A stretch of DNA of 64,000 bases from positions 83,349 through 147,348 of the forward strand of contig JAKMFL010000060.1 in the NCBI GenBank assembly GCA_022425485.1, read 5' to 3'. This document shows, piece by piece, positions 8,784 to 18,540 of this stretch (position 1 is the first letter of the stretch; each line of letters opens with the position of its first letter). The notes under the pieces were generated by a model that did no database searches, was not told where the DNA came from, and saw nothing but the letters and a program-made list of their open reading frames with translations. This DNA comes from Alphaproteobacteria bacterium (GTDB lineage Bacteria; Pseudomonadota; Alphaproteobacteria; Puniceispirillales; Puniceispirillaceae). Made by a program: the position numbers and the translations under genes.

Positions 8784-11219
8784 ATGAAGAGCCATGCAAG
8801 AGTTGTAATTATTGGTGGCGGCGCGGTTGGCGTCAGCACGTTGTACCATCTGGCGAAAAAAGGCTGGTCAGATGTGGTTCTTATTGAACGCAAAGAGCTA
8901 ACCAGCGGGTCAACTTGGCATGCAGCTGGCCTCCTGCCTTTATTCAATATGTCCTATTCGGTAGGCCAGATACATAAATATTCGGTCAATCTTTATCGTA
9001 GTTTGCAAGAGGAAACAGGCCTTAATCCGGGGTTATCTCAAGTATCCAATATCCGGCTAGCAACGCATAGGGATCGGATGGATGAATATATGCAATATGC
9101 CGGTGTGGCGGAAACCATCGGTGTGCATGTAGAACGCTTAACCCCTGATGAGGTAATAGATATTTGGCCGTTAGCGGTCAAAGATGGGCTTGTAGGGGCA
9201 ATACGCCATCCCGATGATGGCTATATACAGCCCGCTGATTTGACTCAAGCGCTGGCAAAAGGTGCGCGTGATAGAGGCGCTGAAATTTATCGTAATACAG
9301 TTGTTAGCGCGATTTCGCGCACGCCCTCTGGTGAATGGAAGGTGACAACCGATAAGGGCGAGATTAGCTGTGAGCATGTAGTGTCAGCTACTGGAAATTT
9401 TGCCCGCCGTACGGGGGCTATGGTTGGGCTAGATATCCCTGTCATTCCAGTTGAGCATCAATATATTGTTACCGAACCGCATCCCGCTATTCGTGAACGT
9501 CAGGCGAAAGGATTGCCGGAAATGGGCGTTTTGCGTGAAAGTGATGGCTCTTGGTATATGCGTGAGGAAAATGGCGGGCTTATTCTCGGCCCTTACGAAG
9601 TTGGTGCGCCGGTTTGTTATTTTGATGGGCCAGATGATGATAGCGAATATGAGCTATTTCAAGAAGATCTAGAACGGTTGATGCCGCATATTGAATCTGC
9701 CATTGCACGGGTGCCTGCTTTTGGCGAGGTTGGCGTGAAGAAAGTCTATAATGGCGCTATTGCCTATACCCCAGATGGTAGCCCAATTGTAGGGCCTGCT
9801 TGGGACTTGCCCAATTTTTGGCTGAATGAGGGGCATAGTTTTGGTATTACGGCTGCTGGTGGTGCAGGCTGGCAGTTGGCAGAATGGATGGTTGAGGGCG
9901 AGCCCACCATTGATATGAACGGGGTCGATCCGCGCCGCTTTGGCGATTACGCCACCAAAAGTTACTTAAAAGAAAAGAATGAAGAAGCTTATGCAAATGT
10001 CTTTACCGTGCATTATCCAGACGAGGAAAGAGAAGCTGCACGCCCCCTACGCACCGCCCCTTGCTATGACAGGCTAAAAGATATGGGCGCTGTTTTTGGT
10101 CATAAATTTGGCTGGGAACGGGCAAACTGGTTTGCCCCCGAAGGGGTGGATGCAGAAGACCATTGGTCTTTTAGGCGCTCTAACTGGTTTGAACATGTCG
10201 GTAATGAAGTGAAGAATGTCACTGAAAATTGCGGGCTATTAGATATGTCTGCCTTTGCAAAATGCCGCATTGAAGGGCCGGGCGCAGAAGCGTTTTTAGA
10301 AAATCTGATCGCCAATAAATTGCCGCGCAAGGTGGGCCGCGTGATATTAGCCCATGCGCTGGCCCCGCGTGGAGGGGTGCATTCAGAGTTCACCATTATG
10401 CGTGAGGCTGAAGACAGTTTCTATATTGTCTCTGCTGGGGCAGCCCAGCGCCTTGACCATGACTGGTTAAAAAAACACATGCCAGATGACCGTTCCGTAA
10501 CCTATACCAATTTGACCAATTCGATGGGGGTTCTGGTTCTGGCAGGGCCAAAATCCAGAGATTTGTTGCAGAAATTAACCTTAACCGATCTCTCAAATGC
10601 GGCCTTCCCTTGGCTATCTGGCCAGCAAATTGATGTCGGCTTAGCACCAGCTTTGGCTTTGCGTGTTAATTTTGTTGGTGAGTTAGGCTGGGAGCTACAT
10701 CACCCCATTGAATATCAAAACCATATTTTTGATGCGCTGTTTAAGGCAGGTGCAGAGTTTGGGCTAAAGCCATTTGGAATTCGGGCTATGGATGCTATGC
10801 GGCTGGAAAAATCCTATCGCATGGTCGGCACAGAGATGAGCATTGAATATGCCGCCTTTGAATCTGGCTTGCACCGGTTTGTGCAGATGCAAAAAGAAGA
10901 TTTTATCGGGCGCGATGGGTTGGCTGCTTGGCAGGAAAAAGGCTTTAGCAATAGCTTTGTTACCCTTGAGGTGAAGGGCATAGAGGATGCAGATGCGCTT
11001 GGCGGCAATCCTATTTACAGTGATGGCAAGCTGGTAGGGCGGGCAACCTCTGGCGGTTATGGCTACCGCGTCAAAAAATCCTTGGCACTCGCCATGCTGG
11101 CGCCAGATTTGGCCGCCATTGGCACTTGTCTTGAGATAGATATTCTGGGTCAGCGATATGATGCAGTTGTGATAGAAGAAAGCCCGTTTGATCCGGCTAA
11201 TGAAAAGCTCCGCGCCTAA
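8784..11219 (+). CDS. Dimethylglycine/sarcosine dehydrogenase-like FAD oxidoreductase with GcvT domains
   Basis: An 811-residue cytoplasmic flavoprotein. Residues about 6-35 form a DAO-type Rossmann fold (VVIIGGGAVGVSTLYHLA). The GSTWHAAGL segment carries the His that binds FAD covalently in mammalian DMGDH/SARDH. An FAO-type linker follows (about 375-430), then a GcvT aminomethyltransferase domain (about 440-700) and a GcvT_C barrel to the end, where tetrahydrofolate would accept the one-carbon unit. The family demethylates dimethylglycine, sarcosine or related N-methyl amines. Its neighbours are an MttB-family gene and soxBDAG, which supports dimethylglycine as substrate, but this is inferred. 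Confidence 0.85.
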   Translation: MKSHARVVIIGGGAVGVSTLYHLAKKGWSDVVLIERKELTSGSTWHAAGLLPLFNMSYSVGQIHKYSVNLYRSLQEETGLNPGLSQVSNIRLATHRDRMDEYMQYAGVAETIGVHVERLTPDEVIDIWPLAVKDGLVGAIRHPDDGYIQPADLTQALAKGARDRGAEIYRNTVVSAISRTPSGEWKVTTDKGEISCEHVVSATGNFARRTGAMVGLDIPVIPVEHQYIVTEPHPAIRERQAKGLPEMGVLRESDGSWYMREENGGLILGPYEVGAPVCYFDGPDDDSEYELFQEDLERLMPHIESAIARVPAFGEVGVKKVYNGAIAYTPDGSPIVGPAWDLPNFWLNEGHSFGITAAGGAGWQLAEWMVEGEPTIDMNGVDPRRFGDYATKSYLKEKNEEAYANVFTVHYPDEEREAARPLRTAPCYDRLKDMGAVFGHKFGWERANWFAPEGVDAEDHWSFRRSNWFEHVGNEVKNVTENCGLLDMSAFAKCRIEGPGAEAFLENLIANKLPRKVGRVILAHALAPRGGVHSEFTIMREAEDSFYIVSAGAAQRLDHDWLKKHMPDDRSVTYTNLTNSMGVLVLAGPKSRDLLQKLTLTDLSNAAFPWLSGQQIDVGLAPALALRVNFVGELGWELHHPIEYQNHIFDALFKAGAEFGLKPFGIRAMDAMRLEKSYRMVGTEMSIEYAAFESGLHRFVQMQKEDFIGRDGLAAWQEKGFSNSFVTLEVKGIEDADALGGNPIYSDGKLVGRATSGGYGYRVKKSLALAMLAPDLAAIGTCLEIDILGQRYDAVVIEESPFDPANEKLRA

Positions 11220-11298
11220 ACAATTTTGATTTTGGTTTTTGGTGCTAGCTGTTAACGACCTGCAATTTGGCAGGTGCTTACCGATAGGGAAGAAAAAG

Positions 11299-12846
11299 AT
11301 GGATGATATTAATCCTCAAAAGCGAGGTCGGCGAGGCGGTGGACGTGATGCACGGCGCAGTGCCAGAGAAGCAAGTTCAGCTGCGTCTTCGCCCTATTTA
11401 GTGCGCGGCATTGCGCCTGTGGATATGCTGAGCGATGAAGCTTGTGAGCTTATTGAACATAATGCGGAGACTGTGCTTGAGGAAATTGGTATCGAATTTC
11501 GGGATGATGCAGAAGCGCTGGCAATCCTAAAAGATAAGGGATGCGATATTGATGGCGAGCGTGTACATTTCCCGCGTGGCCTTGCAAGAGAGCTGTGCAA
11601 GACAGCGCCCTCTGAATTTACGCAATATGCACGCAACCGCGATCGCTCGGTCGTAATAGGCGGCAATAATACTGTATTTGCCCCTGTTTATGGCCCGCCT
11701 TTTGTGCGCGATCTAGAGGGTAAGCGCCGCTATGCTGAAATGAATGACTTCAATAATTTTGTGAAATTAATCTATATGCTGCCGGGTCTGCATCATTCTG
11801 GCGGCACAGTGTGCGAGCCTGTTGATTTGCCCGTTACTAAGCGGCATTTGGAAATGACTTATGCGCATATGCGCTATTCTGACAAGCCCTATATGGGGTC
11901 TGTTACGGCGCCAGAACGTGCTGAAGACTGCGTTGCAATGTCAAAAATTCTGTTTGGTGACGATTTCGTGAACCAGAATTGTGTAATGGTTTCGCTGATT
12001 AATGCCAACTCGCCGATGACATGGGACGATACGATGTTGGGTGCGCTGAAGGTTTATGCGCGTGCTGGCCAAGCATGTATCCTATCGCCCTTTATTTTAT
12101 CTGGGGCGATGTCTCCTGTCTCTGTTGCCGGCACGCTTACCCAAGTGCTGGCAGAAGCGATGAGCGGAATTGCGTTCTCGCAGGCTGTAAAACCGGGTGC
12201 GCCGGTAATATTTGGCAGTTTTGCTAGCTCGATTTCTATGCAGACAGGTGCCCCCACCTTTGGCACACCAGAACCTGCGAAAGTGTTATATGCAGCGGCA
12301 AAACTGGCACGCCGGTTAAATGTGCCGTTCCGCTCAGGTGGTTCCTTTACCGCTTCTAAAACAGCAGATGCGCAAGCGGCTTACGAAAGTGCCCATACGC
12401 TGTTGCCAACCGTGCTAGGCGGGGTAAACTTTGCCCTACATTCTGCTGGATGGATGGAAGGCGGGCTGGTTGCAGATTACGCAAAATTACTGCTAGATGC
12501 GGATCAGCTAACCATGATGGACAGTATGGCAGCCGGCATTGATATCTCTGAAAATGGATTGGCGCTTGAGGCCTTGCGTGAAACTGGGCCCGGTCAGCAT
12601 TTCTTGGGCAGCGCCCACACACAGGCAAATTTTGAAACAGCTTTTTGGCGCTCTTCGCTAGCAGATAACACCACCTTTGAGCAGTGGGATAGTGAAGGGC
12701 AGGTAGATAGTGAGCAACGCGCCAGAGCCCGTGCCACCCAGATGCTGGCAGAATATCAAGCTCCCGATTTAGATCCAGAAATTGATGCTGCTTTGCGTGA
12801 ATATATCGAAAACCGTATGGCGGTGCTGCCAGATAGCGATTATTAG
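11299..12846 (+). CDS. Trimethylamine methyltransferase (MttB)-family protein, non-pyrrolysine
   Basis: A 515-residue member of the MttB superfamily. The ATG at 11299 is preferred to an upstream in-frame TTG (11239) because it follows GGGAAGAAAAAG and gives the usual Arg-rich start (KRGRRGGGRDARRSA). Typical features are VEEIGIEF-like spacing (here VLEEIGIEFRDD), HHSGGTVCEPVDLPV near the middle and a C-terminal ARATQMLAEY. No in-frame amber codon interrupts it, so it belongs to the non-pyrrolysine group. Characterised members, such as MtgB, move a methyl from quaternary amines like glycine betaine to a corrinoid protein. No corrinoid protein is encoded nearby. It overlaps the stop of convergent soxG. 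Confidence 0.8.
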   Translation: MDDINPQKRGRRGGGRDARRSAREASSAASSPYLVRGIAPVDMLSDEACELIEHNAETVLEEIGIEFRDDAEALAILKDKGCDIDGERVHFPRGLARELCKTAPSEFTQYARNRDRSVVIGGNNTVFAPVYGPPFVRDLEGKRRYAEMNDFNNFVKLIYMLPGLHHSGGTVCEPVDLPVTKRHLEMTYAHMRYSDKPYMGSVTAPERAEDCVAMSKILFGDDFVNQNCVMVSLINANSPMTWDDTMLGALKVYARAGQACILSPFILSGAMSPVSVAGTLTQVLAEAMSGIAFSQAVKPGAPVIFGSFASSISMQTGAPTFGTPEPAKVLYAAAKLARRLNVPFRSGGSFTASKTADAQAAYESAHTLLPTVLGGVNFALHSAGWMEGGLVADYAKLLLDADQLTMMDSMAAGIDISENGLALEALRETGPGQHFLGSAHTQANFETAFWRSSLADNTTFEQWDSEGQVDSEQRARARATQMLAEYQAPDLDPEIDAALREYIENRMAVLPDSDY

Positions 12847-13472
12847 GCGTTATCCAGCAAAATATAGCCATATTCAACAGCTGCATCTTTTAGCCAGCTG
12901 GTAACATAGTCTGAATAGCTGGTACGGCAGAATAGTAGCAGGCTATCTGGCGTGTCCGCCGCTAATGTTATCGCGGCATGTGCGAGCATAGATTGGGCGC
13001 AATCCCCTTGTTTAAAGCTGGCGGGATGTAAATCTAGTGCGCACCCTTTTGCCAGTACATCTAGCCGGCGTGTCCCGCCAAGTCGAAAGATTTTTATCGC
13101 ATCTGAAACAGGTGTTGCCGCATAATGAGCCGTCCCTAGCAGGGCTTTCAGGTTAAGCATAAATTCTGCTTCCTGCTCTTCTTCGATCATTAACAAGGTT
13201 TCATCCGGGCCAAGCCAAATCGCGCGGCGTGTGCCCATCGAGGCAACCTTGTTAGGCTCGGCAGGCAGGGGCGTGCCGAACAAGGCTTCCAGTTTAGCTT
13301 TGATATTATCTTCGCACCGCAGATTAATAAGCGTCCTGCCAGCGACTTTTGCGATACTTATCCCTGCGGCGCCCCCTTCGGGATTAGGCAGAATTTCTGG
13401 CAAGGCAGAGGCTTGCGGGGTTTGCGCATCTGGCGCGCCGTTCGAGGTGTTGTCAGAATTAGAGCTAGCCAT
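12843..13472 (-). CDS. soxG: Sarcosine oxidase gamma subunit
   Basis: A 209-residue SoxG-family protein, structurally related to GcvT and needed for assembly of heterotetrameric sarcosine oxidase. Recognisable segments are RRAIWLGPDETLLMIEE, SDAIKIFRLGGTRRLDVLAKGCALDLHP and the C-terminal RTSYSDYVTSWLKDAA. It is the last gene of soxBDAG. Its start overlaps the end of soxA by 8 bp, and its stop overlaps the MttB-family gene's stop by 4 bp. Confidence 0.9.
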   Translation of the reverse strand: MASSNSDNTSNGAPDAQTPQASALPEILPNPEGGAAGISIAKVAGRTLINLRCEDNIKAKLEALFGTPLPAEPNKVASMGTRRAIWLGPDETLLMIEEEQEAEFMLNLKALLGTAHYAATPVSDAIKIFRLGGTRRLDVLAKGCALDLHPASFKQGDCAQSMLAHAAITLAADTPDSLLLFCRTSYSDYVTSWLKDAAVEYGYILLDNA

Positions 13473-16400
13473 TCAGACGCTCTCCTTTTGGATCATAAAA
13501 GCGGGTATCCGTGATAGTGGCTTCAATTGGCGGGCTGCCATCCAGCATTGGGAAATAAACTGTTTGACCCATCCGTGTATGCCCGGCGCGTAATAATGCC
13601 ATAGCAACAGAATGACCAAGGTTAGGGCTGAAGTAAGAGGAGGTTACATGTCCCAGCATATCAACAGGTGGGGGTTGGTCCGGGTCTAGCGTTGCGTGCG
13701 CACCTTCTGGAATAACCTGTTTTGGATCTTTGGTTTTAAGGCCAACTAATTGTTTTCGATCGCTTGCTTGCATAGCCTGACGTGCAAGCGCCCGTTTGCC
13801 GATAAAGTCAGGCTTTTTATCTGATACTATCCAGCTCATGCCTAGGTCGTGCGGGGTTACGGTGCCATCTGTTTCCTGACCTACAATGATAAAGCCTTTT
13901 TCCCCCCGCAACACATGCATCGCTTCGGTGCCATAAGGGGTAATGCCAAATGTTTTGCCCGCACGCATCAAGGTAGTCCATAACGCCATACCATATCTGG
14001 CAGGCACATTAATTTCATAGGAAAGCTCACCCGTGAATGAGATGCGGTAAATCCGTGCAGGCAGGCCAGAAACATGACCCTCGCGCATAGACATAAACCT
14101 GAACCCTTCATTATTTAAAGGAATATCTGTCCCTGCGGCGTTCAGAATTTCCTGTGCTGCTGGCCCAGATAAAGTCGCTACTGCCCATTGTTCAGTGACG
14201 GAAGTGAGATAGACTTTTAGCTCTGGCCATTCAGTTTGCTGCCATTCTTCCAGCCAATCTAAAACACCAGCCGCGCCGCCTGTGGTTGTTGTCATATGGA
14301 AATGATCGTCAGCTAGTCTGGTGGTCACCCCATCATCCATGACCATCCCATCATCTTTACACATCAGCCCATATCGGCAGTTTCCTACCCCAAGCTTTAG
14401 CCAGCTATTAGTATAGATACGGTTTAGGAATTCAGCAGCATCTGGGCCTTTAATATCAATTTTGCCCAAGGTTGAGGCATCTAGAAGCCCTGCTGTTTGC
14501 CGTGCAGCACGTACCTCACGGTGCACAGCCTCTTCCATGCTTTCCCCCTTTTGTGGGTAGTACCATGCCCGCATCCATTGGCCAACATGCTCAAACTTCG
14601 CGCCAGCCTCACGGTGCCATTTATCCATAGGCGTGACGCGCACGGGGTCAAATAATCCGCCAATGTCGCGCCCAGCAATCATACCAATAGAGGTTGGTGT
14701 ATAGGGCATACGAAAAGTAGTTGTGCCAACGGCAGGGATTTCTGCATTGCGCTCGCGTGCTAAAATGCCTAGCGCGTTGATGTTGGATGTTTTGCCCTGA
14801 TCGGTGGCCATGCCCGTTGTCGTATAGCGTTTTACATGCTCAACCGAATGATAGCCCTCGCGTACCGCAAGCTGAATATCGCTAGCCGTGACGTCATTCT
14901 GAAAATCAACAAATGCCTTGCCGCCCTGACCAGCAGGTAGGCCGCTTGGAATTTGCCAAATCGGCATTGGCGTGTAGTTAATTTTTCTGGCGATAATATC
15001 TGGCAAATCTAGCGCTTCTGCCGCGCCGCCATTTGCCTTAACCGCCTTTAGGGCTGCAGCGTTTGCCTCTTTGATGCCGCGCGATGGCTCAAAACTGCCA
15101 TTACAGGCCCCAACGGATTGCGTAGCTTCATGAGAGGTGGAGGGGCGGAAGCAATAGGTGCGCTCATCCCATTTTAGCTTGCCGCGACTTTGTGAATGCA
15201 GATGCACAACCGGGTTCATACCGCCTGACATCAGCACCAGATCGCAATCGAAATGCTCTGCTTCACCTGCCAGCGCATCCCCTGTCTTTGTCAAGGGCGC
15301 AATTTCCACCCGTGCAATATGCAAACGCCCATGCGCAGCAATTATGCCAGCCCCAAGGCGGGTTTGAATGCCAAGTGCCGCAGCCTGTTTTAAAACAGCA
15401 GGTGCGGGGTTTTCCCGTGTATCCACAATCGCTGTAATAAGACACCCCGCTTCATGCAGGGCAAACGCGCTATGCCATGCCGCATCATTATTGGTTGTTA
15501 ATATCCCGCGTCCGCCAGCAAGAACGCCATATTGATTAAGATAGGTTTGTGCAGCAGATGCAAGCATCACCCCCGGCAAGTCATTACCAGCAAAAACCAG
15601 AGGCCGTTCTATTGCCCCTGTCGCTAATATTACTTGGCGCGCGCGCACCTTCCATAGGCGCATACGTGGCAGATGCGCAGGTTTTTCGGCTAGGTGATCT
15701 GTTACCCGCTCTGCAAGGGTCAGAAAATTATGATCGCCATAGCCAAAACAGGTTGTGCGTGGCAGTAAGGTTACATTTTCCATTTCGGCAAGATGCAGGG
15801 CGGTTTTATCTGCCCATTCATGGCCCGCCATACCATCGATAGCTATGTCATCACATGAGCGCAGCCAGCCACCGCATTGGTGCTGATCTTCCGCTAGCAA
15901 AACCCGCTGGCCGCTATTGGCCGCTTGCAAGGCTGCGTTCAGCCCAGCCAGGCCGCCACCAACCACAACAATATCGAAATGGGCATGGCGTTTTTCATAT
16001 CTGTCGGGGTCTTGATGTGTGTCGCTAGCCTTGCCAAGTCCGGCAGCGCGGCGAATGATATGCTCATAACCCATCCAGAAGCTAGCTGGCCACATAAAGG
16101 TTTTGTAATAAAAGCCAGCTGGGAAAAAGCGCGAAAAGACAGAATTAATTTCACCCATATCCAGCTTTAGAGACGGAAAGCGATTTTGTGAAACCGCGAC
16201 CAACCCATCATATAATTCTATTTGTGTAGCTTTGATGTTTGGCTCAATGCGCCCGCCTACGCCAATACCCACCAGCGCGTTGGGCTCTTCAGCGCCAGCA
16301 GCCATAATGCCGCGTGGACGGTGATATTTAAATGACCGTCCGGTTAAATGCACATTATTTGCCAGCAAGGCAGAGGCCAGCGTATCGCCGCGGCACCCCT

Positions 16401-16503
16401 GATAGGTGCGGCCATCAAAGGTAAAGCTTATAGGCGCATGGCTATCAATAGATACCGCTTGGTGGCTATTGCGGTTTGCTCGGATATTTGTCTTTCTTGC
16501 CAT
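13465..16503 (-). CDS. soxA: Sarcosine oxidase alpha subunit
   Basis: A 1012-residue subunit of tetrameric sarcosine oxidase. It opens with a ferredoxin-like Fer2_4 domain (about 25-110: FTFDGRTYQGCRGDTLASALL), followed by an NAD-binding flavoprotein fold (VVVGGGLAGLNAALQAA near residue 178) and a second dinucleotide-binding region. The C-terminal ~400 residues form a GcvT-like folate-binding half (GLLDASTLGKIDIKGPDAAEFL). The complex oxidises sarcosine to glycine and passes the methyl carbon to tetrahydrofolate. It sits 8 bp after soxD. Confidence 0.96.
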   Translation of the reverse strand: MARKTNIRANRNSHQAVSIDSHAPISFTFDGRTYQGCRGDTLASALLANNVHLTGRSFKYHRPRGIMAAGAEEPNALVGIGVGGRIEPNIKATQIELYDGLVAVSQNRFPSLKLDMGEINSVFSRFFPAGFYYKTFMWPASFWMGYEHIIRRAAGLGKASDTHQDPDRYEKRHAHFDIVVVGGGLAGLNAALQAANSGQRVLLAEDQHQCGGWLRSCDDIAIDGMAGHEWADKTALHLAEMENVTLLPRTTCFGYGDHNFLTLAERVTDHLAEKPAHLPRMRLWKVRARQVILATGAIERPLVFAGNDLPGVMLASAAQTYLNQYGVLAGGRGILTTNNDAAWHSAFALHEAGCLITAIVDTRENPAPAVLKQAAALGIQTRLGAGIIAAHGRLHIARVEIAPLTKTGDALAGEAEHFDCDLVLMSGGMNPVVHLHSQSRGKLKWDERTYCFRPSTSHEATQSVGACNGSFEPSRGIKEANAAALKAVKANGGAAEALDLPDIIARKINYTPMPIWQIPSGLPAGQGGKAFVDFQNDVTASDIQLAVREGYHSVEHVKRYTTTGMATDQGKTSNINALGILARERNAEIPAVGTTTFRMPYTPTSIGMIAGRDIGGLFDPVRVTPMDKWHREAGAKFEHVGQWMRAWYYPQKGESMEEAVHREVRAARQTAGLLDASTLGKIDIKGPDAAEFLNRIYTNSWLKLGVGNCRYGLMCKDDGMVMDDGVTTRLADDHFHMTTTTGGAAGVLDWLEEWQQTEWPELKVYLTSVTEQWAVATLSGPAAQEILNAAGTDIPLNNEGFRFMSMREGHVSGLPARIYRISFTGELSYEINVPARYGMALWTTLMRAGKTFGITPYGTEAMHVLRGEKGFIIVGQETDGTVTPHDLGMSWIVSDKKPDFIGKRALARQAMQASDRKQLVGLKTKDPKQVIPEGAHATLDPDQPPPVDMLGHVTSSYFSPNLGHSVAMALLRAGHTRMGQTVYFPMLDGSPPIEATITDTRFYDPKGERLNG

Positions 16504-16511
16504 CCCCGTAC

Positions 16512-16892
16512 TTACCTTTTTGATGTGGATGTTTTGCGTGTCTTTTGCGGGATATTTCTGGCGGCTGCTTCGGCTGGGCTTTGGCGGCGCCAGCTTGCCT
16601 CATAGGCAGCCCGTCCAGCCTTAGTAGAGGGTTTCGCGCCCATCGGATACACCTCCAGAATCTGGTGGCTGACCGTATCGCGTGCGACATTAAACCATCT
16701 GCGGCATCCGGCACTATGGCGCCAGCGCTCTAGGAACAGGCCTTTTGGATTATCGCGGTAGAACAAATAATCAGCGAAATCCTTGTCGCTAATTGGATTA
16801 TCGGCTAGCGGCCTTGCAATATGCGCCTCGCCGCCGCAGCCAAATTCTTCTTCATCTCTTAACCCGCAATAGGGGCATTTAATTTCCAGCAT
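16512..16892 (-). CDS. soxD: Sarcosine oxidase delta subunit
   Basis: A 126-residue zinc-binding subunit. The N terminus carries CPYCG (Cys6, Cys9), and later residues include RWRHSAGCRRWFNVARDT, where a His and a Cys complete the zinc site in the known structure. The start MLEIKCPYCGLRDEEEF is the standard SoxD start. The last ~25 residues are a basic, low-complexity tail somewhat longer than in many homologues. Confidence 0.93.
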   Translation of the reverse strand: MLEIKCPYCGLRDEEEFGCGGEAHIARPLADNPISDKDFADYLFYRDNPKGLFLERWRHSAGCRRWFNVARDTVSHQILEVYPMGAKPSTKAGRAAYEASWRRQSPAEAAARNIPQKTRKTSTSKR

Positions 16893-16946
16893 CTTTTTTT
16901 ACACTCTCAAAGAATAATCTAAATTCGGCCTCTCATCTATAGAGGG

Positions 16947-18245
16947 TTAATGGGCTACCCCTGCCGCACCATGCTCATCAATCAGTAAACCTGTCTCAAA
17001 ACGGCTCAATGCATAAGGGGCTGCAATGTCATTAGGCCGGTCATTGGCGATGAGGTCAGCAAATACATGGCCTGAACCCGGTGTGGCTTTAAAGCCGCCA
17101 GTCCCCCAACCGCAATTGAAATATAAGCCATCAATATCGGTGCGCGATATAATGGGTGAGGCATCTGGGCACGTGTCAACAATGCCGCCCCAATGGCGTA
17201 ACATACGCAAACGCGATAAAACTGGGAATAGCTCTACCGCAGCAGCTAGCATATGTTCTGGCACTGGAAAGGAGCCGCGCTGGGCATAAGAGTTATATTT
17301 GTCTACGCCTGCCCCCAGCACCATCTCGCCCTTGTCAGATTGGCTGATATACATATGCACAGCGTTAGACATGATAACCGTATCCAAAATCGGTTTTATA
17401 GGCTCTGACACCAGCGCCTGTAAGGGGCGGCTGGCAATCGGCATTCGAATACCAGCCATATCGGCAAGTATCGAGGAATGCCCTGCAACCACACAGCCAA
17501 CTTTGCGGCTTTTTATCAGCCCCTTTGTGGTTTCAACACCGACAATGCGCCGTCCTTGCCTGCGCAGGCCAGTCACTTCACAATTTTGGATAATATCCAC
17601 GCCCATATCATCAGCGGCTCTGGCATAGCCCCATGCCACCGCATCATGACGCGCTGTTCCGCCCCGTTTTTGCAGAAAACCGCCCATCACCGGATAGCGG
17701 ATATTTTGATCCATATTCATAATGGGAACAAATTTTTTGATTTCTTCTGGGGACAGAATATCGGAATCGATACCGTTCAGGCGGATAGCATGCACCCGCC
17801 GCGACATTTCTTTTAGCTCATGTTCAGAATGGGCAATGGTCAGAACGCCGCGCTGGCTGAACATGATGTTAAAGTTCAGGTCTTGCGCCAACCCCTCCCA
17901 TAATTTCATTGCATGCTCATAGATAGAGGCACTTTCATCCCACAGATAGTTAGAGCGAATAATCGTGGTGTTCCGGCCCGTATTACCGCCGCCTAGCCAG
18001 CCTTTTTCAATAACGGCTATATTGGTCATATTATGCACTGAGGCTAAATAATAGGCGGTAGCAAGGCCATGTCCGCCGCCACCAATAATTATCGCATCAT
18101 ATTCTGCCTTAGGTTCTGCATGTCGCCATGCTTGTTGCCAGCCTTGATGATAATTTCTAGCCTGACGCGCCAGTGAAAATATCGAATAGTGTTTTTTCCT
18201 ATCACGCAAGGCGCGCACGCCTCTATCGATATTTGATTCTGCCAT
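16947..18245 (-). CDS. soxB: Sarcosine oxidase beta subunit
   Basis: A 432-residue flavoprotein subunit that carries the sarcosine-oxidation site. The Rossmann motif [18 protein letters not shown] is near residues 51-68. [11 protein letters not shown] near residue 200 aligns with the segment whose His carries the covalent FMN in Corynebacterium SoxB. The C terminus has [19 protein letters not shown]. The first ~45 residues, beginning around [17 protein letters not shown], are the normal SoxB leader. It is first of the minus-strand order soxB-soxD-soxA-soxG. Folate genes such as glyA or purU, which often accompany sox operons, are absent here. Confidence 0.96.
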   Translation of the reverse strand: MAESNIDRGVRALRDRKKHYSIFSLARQARNYHQGWQQAWRHAEPKAEYDAIIIGGGGHGLATAYYLASVHNMTNIAVIEKGWLGGGNTGRNTTIIRSNYLWDESASIYEHAMKLWEGLAQDLNFNIMFSQRGVLTIAHSEHELKEMSRRVHAIRLNGIDSDILSPEEIKKFVPIMNMDQNIRYPVMGGFLQKRGGTARHDAVAWGYARAADDMGVDIIQNCEVTGLRRQGRRIVGVETTKGLIKSRKVGCVVAGHSSILADMAGIRMPIASRPLQALVSEPIKPILDTVIMSNAVHMYISQSDKGEMVLGAGVDKYNSYAQRGSFPVPEHMLAAAVELFPVLSRLRMLRHWGGIVDTCPDASPIISRTDIDGLYFNCGWGTGGFKATPGSGHVFADLIANDRPNDIAAPYALSRFETGLLIDEHGAAGVAH

Positions 18246-18278
18246 CTTCGTCTCTCTATCCTACTTCACCAGCCCTAT

Positions 18279-18323
18279 CCTATAACGGGCTGGCCTATAA
18301 CGGGCTAGCTTATAACGGGCCAG
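18279..18323. repeat. 3 x 15-bp tandem repeat upstream of soxB
   Basis: Copies at 18279-18293, 18294-18308 and 18309-18323 share the core ctataacgggct. They lie 34 bp upstream of the soxB start codon, inside its leader or promoter. The rest of the 295-bp gap up to the amidohydrolase gene contains no recognisable gene. Confidence 0.92.
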
Positions 18324-18540
18324 TTTCCTACATGTTAACCTAACGATTTTCGAAACTCTGTCCAAGATAGCATCACCTCATAGGGTGAAAAAACCTGTCT
18401 TGCTTTCGACTTCACTTGGTGTTTGGTCGACATCTGCTTGTTGCTGGCCTATCTTATCAAGGGTGATATACTTAGATGAGGCCTTTTACGATTTAAGTAA
18501 ACAGGCCGTTATATAGGCTTTATGCGTTAAAGGAATGAAG

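Noticed and set aside
12356..12886. 176-codon minus-strand frame inside the MttB-family gene
   Set aside because: Antisense shadow; crosses the end of a well-supported gene and overlaps soxG.
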